Of a DNA stretch of 64,000 nucleotides, positions 1 to 7,614 are shown in pieces. A program made the position numbers and the translations under genes. Under the pieces are notes generated by a model. That model worked only from the letters and a program-made list of their open reading frames with translations. It made no database searches and was not told where the DNA came from. How positions within the stretch are numbered: position 1 is the first letter of the stretch; every line of letters starts with the position of its first letter. Origin of the DNA: Polaromonas sp. (lineage in GTDB: Bacteria; Pseudomonadota; Gammaproteobacteria; Burkholderiales; Burkholderiaceae_C); assembly GCF_016185115.1 (NCBI RefSeq), contig NZ_JACPOF010000004.1, positions 303,979-367,978 of the forward strand, in the 5' to 3' direction.

Positions 1-270
1 ACCACGCGGCAGATCGTATTCAAGGTTCTGCTGCCCGAAGCCTTGCCCGGCATCATCGCGGGCCTGACCATCACGTTTGTCAGCCTGACCGGCTATTCGG
101 CCATGGCAGGCGCCATTGGCGGCGGCGGGCTCGGTGACCTGGGCATCCGTTACGGCTACCAGCGCTTTTTGCCAGAGATCATGCTGGCCGTGGTGCTGGT
201 GCTCATCCTCTTCGTGCAAGCCGTACAAAGCCTGGGCGACTGGGCTGTAAGAAAGCTGAGCCACAAATGA
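1..270 (+). CDS. metI: Methionine ABC transporter permease MetI, C-terminal part
   Basis: This is the last 89 codons of the inner-membrane permease of the MetNIQ D/L-methionine importer; the 5' part lies outside the window. The reading frame is open from base 1. It shows the end of the BPD_transp_1 coupling region (VLLPEALPGIIAGL, the EAA-type loop), then GYSAMAGAIGGGGLGDLGIRYGY, which is characteristic of MetI, and a final membrane helix. It ends in a short basic tail. metQ follows 96 bases downstream on the same strand, which supports the assignment. metN is expected upstream of the window. Confidence 0.9.
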   Translation, partial: TTRQIVFKVLLPEALPGIIAGLTITFVSLTGYSAMAGAIGGGGLGDLGIRYGYQRFLPEIMLAVVLVLILFVQAVQSLGDWAVRKLSHK

Positions 271-366
271 AAGCCCTCATGCACCTGCCCCATCACCGAT
301 GTTGATGCAGCGCCTTCAACCCTCAAACATATTTCGAATCAACTTACCCATCCAGAGAAAGTCATC

Positions 367-1161
367 ATGAACAAACGCACCCTTATCCAGTCCGCCGCCG
401 CGCTCGCGCTCTCCATCGCCTTCACCGGCGCAGCCCTGGCGCAGGACAAACCGCTCAAGATTGGCGTCACCGCCGGTCCGCACGCGCAGATTTTTGAGCA
501 GGTCAAAAAGATTGCCGAGAAAGACGGCCTGAAGATCCAGATCGTCGAGTTCACCGACTACGTGCAGCCCAACGCAGCGCTCGCCGCCGGCGACCTTGAT
601 GCCAACAGCTACCAGCACAAGCCTTACCTCGACCAGCAGGTCAAAGACCGCGGCTACAAGATCACGAATGTGGGCTACACCGTCAACTTCCCGATCGGGC
701 TGTACTCGAAAAAGGTCAAAAGCCTGGCCGAACTGAAAGAGGGCGCACGTTTCGGCATCCCGAATGACCCGACCAACGGCGGCCGTGTGCTGCTGGTGCT
801 GCAGGACAAGGGCCTGATCAAACTCAAGCCGGAAGCCGGCCTCAAAGCCACGCCGCTGGACGTGATCGACAACCCGAAGAAGATCAAATTCGTTGAGCTC
901 GATGCCGCCCAACTGCCACGTTCGCTCGACGACCTGGATGCCTCGGCCGTCAACACCAACTTTGCGCTGTCTGCCGGCCTGAACCCGAAAGACGCGATTG
1001 CCCAGGAAGCTGCCAAATCGCCATACGTCAACCTGTTGGCCGTGCGCGAGCAGGATAAGACCAAGCCGTGGGTAGCCAAGCTGGTCAAGGCCTACCAGTC
1101 TGAAGAAGTCCGCAAATTCATACAGACCGAATTCAAGGGTGCAGTGCTGGCCGGGTTCTGA
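367..1161 (+). CDS. metQ: Methionine-binding periplasmic protein MetQ (NlpA family)
   Basis: This is the substrate-binding component that delivers methionine to MetI/MetN. The 264-residue protein has a Sec signal peptide (basic MNKR, hydrophobic core, likely cleavage after ALA near residue 25). The mature protein begins with the KPLKIGVTAGPHAQIFE strand typical of the NlpA fold and carries the conserved DANSYQHKPYL segment near residue 80. Many MetQ proteins are lipoproteins. Here no lipobox cysteine is visible at the signal end, so a soluble periplasmic form is likely. The ATG is preceded by an AGAGAAAG purine stretch. The gene follows metI and is closed by a strong terminator. Confidence 0.92.
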   Translation: MNKRTLIQSAAALALSIAFTGAALAQDKPLKIGVTAGPHAQIFEQVKKIAEKDGLKIQIVEFTDYVQPNAALAAGDLDANSYQHKPYLDQQVKDRGYKITNVGYTVNFPIGLYSKKVKSLAELKEGARFGIPNDPTNGGRVLLVLQDKGLIKLKPEAGLKATPLDVIDNPKKIKFVELDAAQLPRSLDDLDASAVNTNFALSAGLNPKDAIAQEAAKSPYVNLLAVREQDKTKPWVAKLVKAYQSEEVRKFIQTEFKGAVLAGF

Positions 1162-1181
1162 GCCTTTCCGCCACTTCCTTG

Positions 1182-1212
1182 AAAAAGCCTGCCTTACGCA
1201 GGCTTTTCTTTT
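1182..1212 (+). terminator. Rho-independent terminator after metQ
   Basis: A 10-base stem AAAAGCCTGC / GCAGGCTTTT with a 5-base CTTAC loop runs into a T-rich tract, 20 bases after the metQ stop codon. It should end the metNIQ transcript before epsC. Confidence 0.85.
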
Positions 1213-1273
1213 GGGTTGTAATCGCAGGCTGTACTTCTGAATGCACCCCACTGACGAATAGCAAGGACTGGTG

Positions 1274-2185
1274 ATGGCCGTTTTTGATACCCGCGAGATT
1301 GTTTCCGCCCTGAATGGCCTGCGGGCCGACTGGCGAGAATCGCAAAAGCGATCCCTGGAGCCGGGCGGCCGCGAGTTCCCCTCACGCGACGCGCTGGCCG
1401 CCATCGTCGAGCAGCTCAAGGGCGCGCTCTTTCCCATGCGGCTGGGCCCTACAGACTTGCGCCACGAGAGCGAAGATTTCTACGTCGGCTACACGCTGGA
1501 CTCAGCCCTTCATGCGCTGCTGGTGCAGATGCGGCTGGAACTGGCCTACAGCGCACGCCAGCAGTCGCGCACGGAAGCAGACATAGAAGCCGACGCGGTG
1601 AAGGCTGCGCGCAGTTTTGCGGCGGCGCTGCCCGGTATTCGCAGCCTGCTCGACAAGGACGTGCTGGCCGCCTACAACGGTGACCCTGCGGCGCGAAGTG
1701 TTGATGAAGTGCTGCTCTGCTACCCGGGCGTGCTGGCGCTGATCCACCACCGGCTGGCACACCAGCTGTACGGCTTGGGCCTGCCGCTGCTGGCGCGCAT
1801 TGTGGCCGAGCTGGCGCACAGCCAGACGGGCATAGACATTCACCCCGGCGCGCAGATCGGCGAAGGTTTTTTCATGGACCACGGCACAGGCGTGGTGATA
1901 GGCGAGACCGCAGTGATCGGCAAACGCGTTAGGCTCTACCAGGCCGTGACGCTGGGCGCCAAACGCTTCCCGACCGACCAGGAAGGCAACCTGCAAAAAG
2001 GTTTGCCGCGCCACCCGGTGGTTGAAGACGATGTGGTCATCTACGCCGGCGCAACCGTGCTGGGCCGCGTGACCCTGGGCAAAGGCGCGACCATAGGCGG
2101 CAATGTCTGGGTGACGCATGATGTGCCGGCCGGCGGCAATGTGACCCAAGCCATATCTCGCGAAGCCACCGGACGCGGAAACTAG
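1274..2185 (+). CDS. epsC: Serine O-acetyltransferase (EpsC/CysE type)
   Basis: It transfers acetyl from acetyl-CoA to L-serine, giving O-acetylserine for cysteine synthesis in the cytoplasm. The 303-residue protein has an alpha-helical N-terminal region (about 1-170) and a C-terminal left-handed beta-helix of hexapeptide repeats. The SAT signature is clear: GIDIHPGAQIGEGFFMDHG with the catalytic Asp/His around residues 190-205, then VVIGETAVIG and a LYQAVTLGAKRF loop. The N-terminus is longer than in E. coli CysE, as in EpsC-type enzymes. GTG-ATG stand side by side; I chose the ATG because AAGGA lies 6 bases before it. Its place next to methionine uptake fits sulfur amino acid metabolism. 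Confidence 0.92.
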   Translation: MAVFDTREIVSALNGLRADWRESQKRSLEPGGREFPSRDALAAIVEQLKGALFPMRLGPTDLRHESEDFYVGYTLDSALHALLVQMRLELAYSARQQSRTEADIEADAVKAARSFAAALPGIRSLLDKDVLAAYNGDPAARSVDEVLLCYPGVLALIHHRLAHQLYGLGLPLLARIVAELAHSQTGIDIHPGAQIGEGFFMDHGTGVVIGETAVIGKRVRLYQAVTLGAKRFPTDQEGNLQKGLPRHPVVEDDVVIYAGATVLGRVTLGKGATIGGNVWVTHDVPAGGNVTQAISREATGRGN

Positions 2186-2276
2186 GATTTGCGCTCAGCA
2201 CGATTGCGCTTGCTGTTGCAAAATGCCCCGTCGGGCTTTCACGGCCTGTCTTCCCTTCAACTTTCAGGAGCACCCA

Positions 2277-2825
2277 TTGGCCCAGATCAAGATCGCCGTT
2301 GTCGTCGGCAGCATTCGCAAGGACTCGTTCAACAAGAAGCTGGCCGTGGCACTTGCCAAACTGGCACCGTCAGATGTGCTGCTGGAACAGGTACGTATTG
2401 ACGACCTGCCGCAATACAACCAGGATGATGATGGCGCCCCGACGGCAGAGATCACCCGCCTGCGCAACCATATTTCATCTGCCCAGGGCGTGATTTTTTT
2501 GACGCCTGAATACAACCGCTCGATTCCCGGCGTCCTGAAAAACGCCATCGACCACGCTTCTCGCCCCTGGGGTAAGAGCGTGTGGAAGGGCAAGCCTGCT
2601 GCCGTTGCCGGCATCACCGTCAGCCCCATGGGCACGTCCATGGCACAGCAACACCTGCGCAACATCCTGTCTTACCTCGACATGCCGACGCTGGGCCAGC
2701 CTGAGATCTTTTTGACGGTGAAGGAAGGCTTCTTCAATGAGGACGGCAGCGTCAACGAAGGCAGCCAGAAGTTCTTGCAGGGCTTTATGGACACCTACGT
2801 GGCATGGGTCAGGAAGCACATCTGA
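2277..2825 (+). CDS. NADPH-dependent FMN reductase family protein (TTG start)
   Basis: This is a cytoplasmic flavodoxin-fold oxidoreductase that probably binds FMN and reduces flavin, quinones or chromate-like acceptors with NAD(P)H. It has 182 residues. The FMN phosphate loop is GSIRKDSFNKKLA at residues 10-22, and the family motif TPEYNRSIPGVLKNAIDHASRP follows around residues 75-96. No ATG fits. TTG at 2277 gives the family-typical start (AQIKIAVVVGSIR) and has CAGGAG 6 bases upstream, so I chose it over longer versions. It faces azoR across a shared terminator. The physiological substrate cannot be told from sequence. Confidence 0.88.
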   Translation: MAQIKIAVVVGSIRKDSFNKKLAVALAKLAPSDVLLEQVRIDDLPQYNQDDDGAPTAEITRLRNHISSAQGVIFLTPEYNRSIPGVLKNAIDHASRPWGKSVWKGKPAAVAGITVSPMGTSMAQQHLRNILSYLDMPTLGQPEIFLTVKEGFFNEDGSVNEGSQKFLQGFMDTYVAWVRKHI

Positions 2826-2864
2826 ACGCCATCTGAATTTCCTTCAGGTCTACGCATGACCAAA

Positions 2865-2892
2865 GAAAAAGCCCGCATCAGCGGGCTTTTTT
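2865..2892. terminator. Bidirectional terminator between converging flavin reductase genes
   Basis: A perfect stem AAAAAGCCCGC / GCGGGCTTTTT with an ATCA loop sits between the end of the FMN reductase gene (plus) and the end of azoR (minus). It has A-rich and T-rich flanks on both sides, so it can serve both transcripts. Confidence 0.85.
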
Positions 2893-2910
2893 GATGAAGG
2901 CGTGAAGTCC

Positions 2911-3558
2911 TCAGGCAGCGAGTGCGGCCTTGGCTTCGTTGGCAGCAGCCTGCTGGGCCTTGATGTCGGCTTGTGCAGAAGCAATCGCGGCCGCCTTGGC
3001 AGCGTCACCCATGGCCAGGCCTTCAGCGCGCACGATGCGCACATCGGTGATGCCAAGGAAACCGAACACGGTCTTCAGGAAGCTCTCCTGGTGTTCCATC
3101 GCATTGCCGGCATCGCTGGTTGAATAAGCGCCGCCGCGGGTGGACGCCACGATGACGGTCTTGCCGGTAGCCAGGCCGACCGGGCCTTTTTCGGTGTATT
3201 TGAAGGTGCGGTTGACCTGCGCCACGCGGTCGATCCAGGCCTTGAGCTGGGTCGGGATGGTGAAGTTGTACATCGGTGCGCCGACCACGATCACGTCGGA
3301 TGCCAGCAACTGGGTGACCAGCGCTTCGGACACGGCGTTTTCGCGCTTTTGTGCATCGCTCAGCACGGCGTCGGCAGGCAGGCGAAAGCCCAGGGATTCG
3401 GCGGACAGATGGGTGGGCGTGTTGACGGCCAGGTCAAGGTAGCTGACTTCGGTACCGGGATGTGCGGCACCCCAGGAAGCGACGATTTGTGCGGTCAGCT
3501 GGCGCGACACGGAGTTGCTGCCAAGAATGCTGGAGTCAATGTGGAGAAGCTTGCTCAT
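2911..3558 (-). CDS. azoR: FMN-dependent NADH-azoreductase
   Basis: This flavodoxin-like homodimeric reductase acts on azo compounds and quinones with NADH. The 215-residue protein opens with the AzoR pattern [19 protein letters not shown] (FMN phosphate site, residues 4-22). It also has [19 protein letters not shown] around residues 94-112 and STRGGAYS around residue 140, both typical. The C-terminal 30 residues are Ala-rich and lengthen the family's usual ~200 residues. The ATG has AGGA upstream. It is divergent from the LysR gene at 3715, which probably regulates it. Confidence 0.9.
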   Translation of the reverse strand: MSKLLHIDSSILGSNSVSRQLTAQIVASWGAAHPGTEVSYLDLAVNTPTHLSAESLGFRLPADAVLSDAQKRENAVSEALVTQLLASDVIVVGAPMYNFTIPTQLKAWIDRVAQVNRTFKYTEKGPVGLATGKTVIVASTRGGAYSTSDAGNAMEHQESFLKTVFGFLGITDVRIVRAEGLAMGDAAKAAAIASAQADIKAQQAAANEAKAALAA

Positions 3559-3618
3559 GATGATGTCCTGTTCGAAAAGCGGGTTGATAAAAAGGGTTGG
3601 CTGTATTTTTTAGCCATG

Positions 3619-3676
3619 GATAGATTGTGCTGGTAGATTGATTTACTGATAAGTTGGCAAAATTGCGATAGATTGT
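3619..3676. promoter_or_regulatory. Repeated TAGATTG motifs between azoR and LysR gene
   Basis: In the 156-base divergent intergenic region TAGATTG occurs at 3621-3627, 3634-3640 and 3669-3675. The longer GATAGATTGT is exactly repeated at 3619-3628 and 3667-3676. Repeated half-sites between a LysR gene and its divergent target are a common arrangement for LysR binding. The assignment to this regulator is inference. Confidence 0.4.
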
Positions 3677-3714
3677 CCTGCCAGTGAGACAATGAATGAT
3701 GAAAAGGGGGCACC

Positions 3715-4620
3715 ATGGAAGACCTGAATGACATGCTGTATTTCGCCGAGGTGGTGGAGCGGGGTGGTTTTGCCGCGGCCGGGCGTTCACTGGGCCTGCC
3801 AAAATCCCGGCTGTCGCGCCGGGTAGCCGAGCTGGAAGGGCGTCTTGGCGTACGTTTGCTGCAACGCACCACCCGAAAGCTGTCGGTCACGGCTGTCGGC
3901 GAGATTTACCTCAGGCATTGCGCCACCATGCGTGACGAGGCCCTCGCCGCCGCTGAAGCTGTGGCGCACATGCAGGTCGAGCCGCGCGGCACGCTACGGG
4001 TGACCTGCCCTGTGACGCTGGCCCAGAGCACTCTGGGCTACCTTGTCCCCAGCTACCTCGCCCAGTACCCGCACGTGAAACTGGACATGCGGGTCACCAA
4101 CCGCGTGGTTGACCTGATAGAAGAGGGTGTGGACATTGCGCTGCGGGTGCGGCCCACGCTCGACGACAGCGGCAGCCTGGTCATCAAGCAGCTGGGGGCG
4201 TCCAGCGCCTTGCTGCTGGCCAGCCCTTCGCTGCTGCACAGGCAGGGTACGCCGACCAGACCTGAAGACCTGGCAAAGCTGGACACCGTCGCCATGTCTG
4301 CGACGGACGGACGCAGCACCTGGGAGCTTGTCGACCCGGCTGGCCAGACTTATGAGTTTCAGCATCAGCCGAGGTATATCGCAGACGACCTGCAAACCCT
4401 CAAGCTCGCGGTGCTGGCCGGCACCGGCATCAGCTTTCTGCCAGAAATGCTGAGCAGGGCGGAATTGCAGGCACAGTTACTGGTGCCGGTATTGCCCGGC
4501 TGGACCATGAGGTCGGGCATGGTGCACGCCGTATTCCCGTCGCGGCGGGGGCAGGTGCCGGCCGTGCGCAGTTTTCTCGACTTTATGGGTGAACATATGT
4601 TGGGTGACCAGTTGCGATAA
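3715..4620 (+). CDS. LysR-family transcriptional regulator, divergent from azoR
   Basis: A 301-residue DNA-binding regulator. The N-terminal winged helix is clear (MLYFAEVVERGGFAAAGRSLGLPKSRLSRRVAELEGRLGVRLLQRTTRKLSVT, residues 5-58), followed by a periplasmic-binding-protein-like effector domain from about residue 90. The recognition-helix sequence KSRLSRRV with RTTRKLSVT matches the subgroup that usually controls small flavin reductases, quinone reductases or pirin-like genes encoded divergently. The ATG follows an AAAAGGGGG ribosome-binding site. azoR is the likely target; the inducer is unknown. Confidence 0.88.
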   Translation: MEDLNDMLYFAEVVERGGFAAAGRSLGLPKSRLSRRVAELEGRLGVRLLQRTTRKLSVTAVGEIYLRHCATMRDEALAAAEAVAHMQVEPRGTLRVTCPVTLAQSTLGYLVPSYLAQYPHVKLDMRVTNRVVDLIEEGVDIALRVRPTLDDSGSLVIKQLGASSALLLASPSLLHRQGTPTRPEDLAKLDTVAMSATDGRSTWELVDPAGQTYEFQHQPRYIADDLQTLKLAVLAGTGISFLPEMLSRAELQAQLLVPVLPGWTMRSGMVHAVFPSRRGQVPAVRSFLDFMGEHMLGDQLR

Positions 4621-4682
4621 CAGGCTGCCGACAGTCGGCACTCGTGTCTGCAACCTGACTGGGTAGATCATCTCAATCAAAA

Positions 4683-4880
4683 TTTGCTGTATACGTTAAA
4701 AAATTGATGTATACATTAAAAATATGTAAAAAGTTAACTCTCATATTAACTTTTGGGTGGTTTTCGCTGTTTCAGGGCTCCAACTCACGCCAGAAACGCC
4801 TGGAAATGGCCGTTTTCAGGCACTAAAACAGCTGCAGGCCAATAAATACATGCGTGAGCAGCTACCAAAGTAATAGCAAA
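4683..4880. repeat. Dispersed intergenic element, copy A, with two palindromes at 20-base spacing
   Basis: This copy begins with two units of GTATAC-R-TTAAAAA, at 4689-4702 and 4709-4722 (period 20). Each is centred on an imperfect palindrome related to TTTAAYGTNNACRTTAAA (centres 4691.5 and 4711.5). About 110 bases on is a core at 4831-4865 (GCTGCAGGCCAATAAATAC, then CGTGAGC). It matches 30 of 35 bases of a core at 30953-30987, and AATAGCAA follows in both. The element fills part of the 468-base gap between the LysR gene and the peroxiredoxin gene. I see no ORF in it. It could be a repeat element or a regulator-binding region. Confidence 0.6.
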
Positions 4881-5007
4881 TAATGCATCACTGGATGTTT
4901 TGGCGGTGCTGGCGTTTTCAGGCTGGCGATTCTTCATCAGATGTTTAGGCCATGATTTACTGAGTCGTTATGTGCTTATGCGGATAAATTAAGAGCTATA
5001 TATTCTT

Positions 5008-5035
5008 TTGAGTTTGAACGCTTGCTCCCCACAAT
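5008..5035 (+). promoter_or_regulatory. Candidate promoter for the peroxiredoxin gene and possibly the sulfate operon
   Basis: TTGAGT (5008-5013) and CACAAT (5030-5035) are spaced by 16 bases and match the sigma-70 boxes at 4 of 6 positions each. They sit just downstream of an AT-rich stretch (4981-5010) of the kind where CysB-type activators often bind. A 9-base direct repeat CTCGGCGCC (5042-5050 and 5061-5069) lies in the presumed leader. The rest of 4881-5007 shows nothing I can name. Confidence 0.3.
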
Positions 5036-5088
5036 GACTGTCTCGGCGCCTTCACATCGACTCGGCGCCCCCTCATTCAGGAGCAAAC

Positions 5089-5730
5089 ATGGCAACCCTC
5101 AGGCTTGGCGATACCGCCCCAGACTTCACGCAGGACTCCACTGAAGGCAGGATTTCCTTCCACCAATGGGCGGGTGATTCATGGGTGGTGCTGTTTTCCC
5201 ACCCGGCTGACTTCACCCCTGTCTGCACGACCGAACTCGGTAAAACCGCCGCACTGAGCGGTGAATTCGCCAAACGGCATGTCAAGCCCATCGCCGTCAG
5301 CGTGGACCCGCTGGACAAGCATGGCGGCTGGGTCAAGGACATCAACGAAACCCAGAACACCACCGTGAACTTCCCCATCCTGGCGGATGCCGACAAGACG
5401 GTGGCCAACCTGTACGACATGATTCACCCCAACGCCTCGACCACTGCGACTGTGCGCAGCGTCTTCATCATTGACCCGAAAAAGGTCATTCGCACGACCT
5501 TCACTTACCCGGCCAGCACGGGGCGCAACTTCGACGAAATCCTGCGTGTCATCGATTCGCTGCAGCTGACCGACAGCCACAAGGTCGCCACACCGGCCAA
5601 CTGGAAAGACGGCGATGACGTGGTCATCGTGCCCAGCATCCAGGACCCGGCTGAACTGGCAGAGCGCTTTCCGAAAGGTTTTAAAGCCGTCAGGCCTTAC
5701 CTGCGCATCACGCCTCAGCCCAACAAGTAA
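5089..5730 (+). CDS. 1-Cys peroxiredoxin (Prx6 type)
   Basis: A cytoplasmic thiol peroxidase reducing hydrogen peroxide and organic peroxides. The 213-residue protein has the AhpC/TSA fold. The catalytic signature HPADFTPVCTTELG contains the peroxidatic Cys near residue 47 with the conserved Pro and Thr. The later catalytic Arg region (RSVFIIDPKKVIRTTFTYP) is also present. The C-terminal extension with RPYLRITPQPNK marks the Prx6 class rather than the 2-Cys class. The ATG has an ideal AGGAG. It precedes the small hydrolase and the sulfate transporter, so oxidative protection may be linked to sulfur limitation; that link is inference. Confidence 0.9.
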   Translation: MATLRLGDTAPDFTQDSTEGRISFHQWAGDSWVVLFSHPADFTPVCTTELGKTAALSGEFAKRHVKPIAVSVDPLDKHGGWVKDINETQNTTVNFPILADADKTVANLYDMIHPNASTTATVRSVFIIDPKKVIRTTFTYPASTGRNFDEILRVIDSLQLTDSHKVATPANWKDGDDVVIVPSIQDPAELAERFPKGFKAVRPYLRITPQPNK

Positions 5731-5736
5731 ATATGG

Positions 5737-5782
5737 CCCCCACGCTTGTCGCTTCGCGTAATACGCTGCCCCCCGAGGGGGC
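5737..5782. repeat. 46-base GC-rich intergenic repeat, copy 1
   Basis: It starts CCCCCACGCTTGTCGCTTCG and ends in the hairpin-forming CCCCCCGAGGGGGC. The copy at 7485-7530 matches at 42 of 46 positions. Both copies begin within 7 bases of a stop codon, and the terminal C-run/G-run hairpin may attenuate or protect mRNA ends. I recall similar sequences as abundant between genes in Comamonadaceae. Confidence 0.75.
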
Positions 5783-5902
5783 CGCTGCGTCTGCAGCCCG
5801 GCAAAGCCGGTTCCGCGGCCCCGGCCTGCAAATTCCTGCAGCTGCGTTTTTGCCCGTGGTTCGCAAGTTGCACGCGTCCTCCATCCGCTAAGGATCATCA
5901 CT

Positions 5903-6487
5903 TTGCGTTTCATCATCGTCCCCGGCTGGCGCGATTCCGGTCCCGGCCACTGGCAAAGCCTGTGGGCCGAGCGGCTCGACGGTGCCGTGCGCGTCCAGCA
6001 GGACGACTGGGTTGCGCCTGCGCGTGACGCCTGGGTGGCGTCGATTGCCAAAACCATCTTGCAGCAGGACGAACCTGTGGTCGTGATTGCCCACAGCCTC
6101 GGCTGCATTGCCACCACCCATCTGCCCAAAGAGGCCACTGACCGCATCAGCGGCGCATTGCTGGTGGCGCCGGCTGACCCTGAGCGGCGCGCGGTTCTCA
6201 GCGACTTTGCTCCCGTGCCTTACCAGCAACTGCCTTACCGCAGCATTCTGGTGGCCAGCAGCAACGACCCGTTTTGTCCGGTGCGCCTGGCAGGGGCCTA
6301 TGCAAGGGCCTGGGGCAGCGAGTTTGTGCGCATGCAAAATGCGGGGCATATCAACATCGAGTCCGGGCACGGCGAATGGCCGCTGGGCGTTGCGCTTCTG
6401 CAGTCGCTGGCCGGTGACGTCTCTTTCTCGGCCAGCACGGTTCATTTTTCATCTTCATCATCCTTCGGAAATCTGGAAACAGCATGA
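5903..6487 (+). CDS. RBBP9/YdeN-family alpha/beta hydrolase (TTG start)
   Basis: A small serine hydrolase of unknown substrate. The 194-residue protein begins with the family pattern RFIIVPGWRDSGPGHWQSLW. The nucleophile elbow is AHSLG (Ser near residue 64), the acid is in SSNDPFCP (about residue 119), and the catalytic His is in the C-terminal NAGHINIESGHGEWP (about 150). The start is TTG at 5903, with AAGGA 8 bases upstream; no ATG fits. The last 25 residues are Ser-rich and outside the family core. The stop overlaps the sbp start codon by 4 bases (ATGA), so it is translationally coupled to the sulfate operon. Confidence 0.88.
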   Translation: MRFIIVPGWRDSGPGHWQSLWAERLDGAVRVQQDDWVAPARDAWVASIAKTILQQDEPVVVIAHSLGCIATTHLPKEATDRISGALLVAPADPERRAVLSDFAPVPYQQLPYRSILVASSNDPFCPVRLAGAYARAWGSEFVRMQNAGHINIESGHGEWPLGVALLQSLAGDVSFSASTVHFSSSSSFGNLETA

Positions 6488-7479
6488 CTTCACAAAAACT
6501 GAAAATCGCTCTTGCCACGCTGGCCTTCGCTGCCAGCGGCATTGCCTCTGCACAAACCCTGCTCAATGGCTCATACGACGTGGCACGCGAGTTCTACAAG
6601 GACTACAACGCGGCTTTCATCGCGCATTACAAAAAGACCACGGGCAAGGACATCAAGGTTGATCAATCCCACGGCGGCTCCAGCGCCATTGCGCGCTCTG
6701 TGGCTGATGGCCTGGATGCTGACGTAGTGACCATGAACACAACAACCGATGTTGATTTCCTCGCTGGTGCCGGCCTGGTGGCAAAGGATTGGGCCAAAAA
6801 ATTCCCCGGCAATGCATCGCCTACCACCTCGACCATGCTCTTCCTGGTGCGCAACGGCAACCCCAAGGGCATCAAGGACTGGGATGACCTGATCAAGCCC
6901 GGCATCCAGGTGGTGGTCGTCAACCCCAAGACTGGTGGCAACGGCCGTTATGCCTACCTCGCGGCCTGGGGTTATGCGAAGAAGAAGGGCGCCACAGACG
7001 TGCAGGCTGCAGAGTTCGTCAGCAAGCTCTACAAAAATGTGCCGGTACTGGGCAAGGGCGGCCGTGATGCCACCACCGTCTTCCTGCAGCGCAATATCGG
7101 TGACGTGCTGATCACGTTTGAATCGGAAGTGCTGTCGGTCAACAAGGAGTTTGGCGAAGGCAAGGTCGATGCGATCTACCCGTCCATCAGCATCGTGGCC
7201 GAGAACCCCGTCGCCGTTGTCGAGCGTACCGTCAACAAAAAAGGCACGGCTGAACTTGCCAAGGCTTACCTAGACTACCTGTATTCAGACGAAGGTCAGG
7301 AAATTGCTGCACGCCACGCACTGCGCCCACGTTCGCCTGCCGTCCTGAAGAAATACGCCACGACCTTCAAGCCGCTGCAGCTCTTCACGGTGCAGGAAGT
7401 GTTCGGTTCGCTGGGTGAGGCGCAAAAAGTCCATTTCAATGATGGCGGCCAGTTCGACAAGATCTACACAGTCAAGTAA
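6484..7479 (+). CDS. sbp: Sulfate/thiosulfate-binding periplasmic protein
   Basis: Periplasmic receptor of the sulfate ABC importer. It has 331 residues, with a signal peptide (MTSQKLKIALATLAFAASGIASA, cleavage near residue 23). The mature protein opens with TLLNGSYDVAREFYKDYNAAF, the classic Sbp/CysP start. Conserved ligand-site regions are QSHGGSSAIARSV (about 60-72), NPKTGGNGRYAYLAAWGY (about 150-167) and GKGGRDATTVF (about 190). The ATG overlaps the hydrolase stop codon. It is followed by a GC-rich repeat and then cysT, so expression of the permease genes may be lower than that of the binding protein. Confidence 0.95.
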   Translation: MTSQKLKIALATLAFAASGIASAQTLLNGSYDVAREFYKDYNAAFIAHYKKTTGKDIKVDQSHGGSSAIARSVADGLDADVVTMNTTTDVDFLAGAGLVAKDWAKKFPGNASPTTSTMLFLVRNGNPKGIKDWDDLIKPGIQVVVVNPKTGGNGRYAYLAAWGYAKKKGATDVQAAEFVSKLYKNVPVLGKGGRDATTVFLQRNIGDVLITFESEVLSVNKEFGEGKVDAIYPSISIVAENPVAVVERTVNKKGTAELAKAYLDYLYSDEGQEIAARHALRPRSPAVLKKYATTFKPLQLFTVQEVFGSLGEAQKVHFNDGGQFDKIYTVK

Positions 7480-7484
7480 CCGGA

Positions 7485-7530
7485 CCCCCACGCTTTTCAC
7501 TTCGTGTAATGCGCTGCCCCCCGAGGGGGC
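7485..7530. repeat. 46-base GC-rich intergenic repeat, copy 2
   Basis: Second copy of the element at 5737-5782, with 42 of 46 bases identical and the same terminal CCCCCCGAGGGGGC hairpin. It lies 6 bases after the sbp stop codon, inside the sbp-cysT gap, where a hairpin could give differential expression of sbp and the permease genes. Confidence 0.75.
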
Positions 7531-7614
7531 TAATTTTCCTTGGGGCGGCCCGTCGGAAAATTCATGTCATCTCCGTTAACGGATGTATGACTGGCAGTGC
7601 CAAGGCTATAAAAA

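Noticed and set aside
316..1437. 373-residue minus-strand ORF across metQ and the start of epsC
   Set aside because: It lies antisense to two well-supported genes, crosses their terminator and has no recognisable domain; long antisense ORFs are expected in GC-rich DNA.
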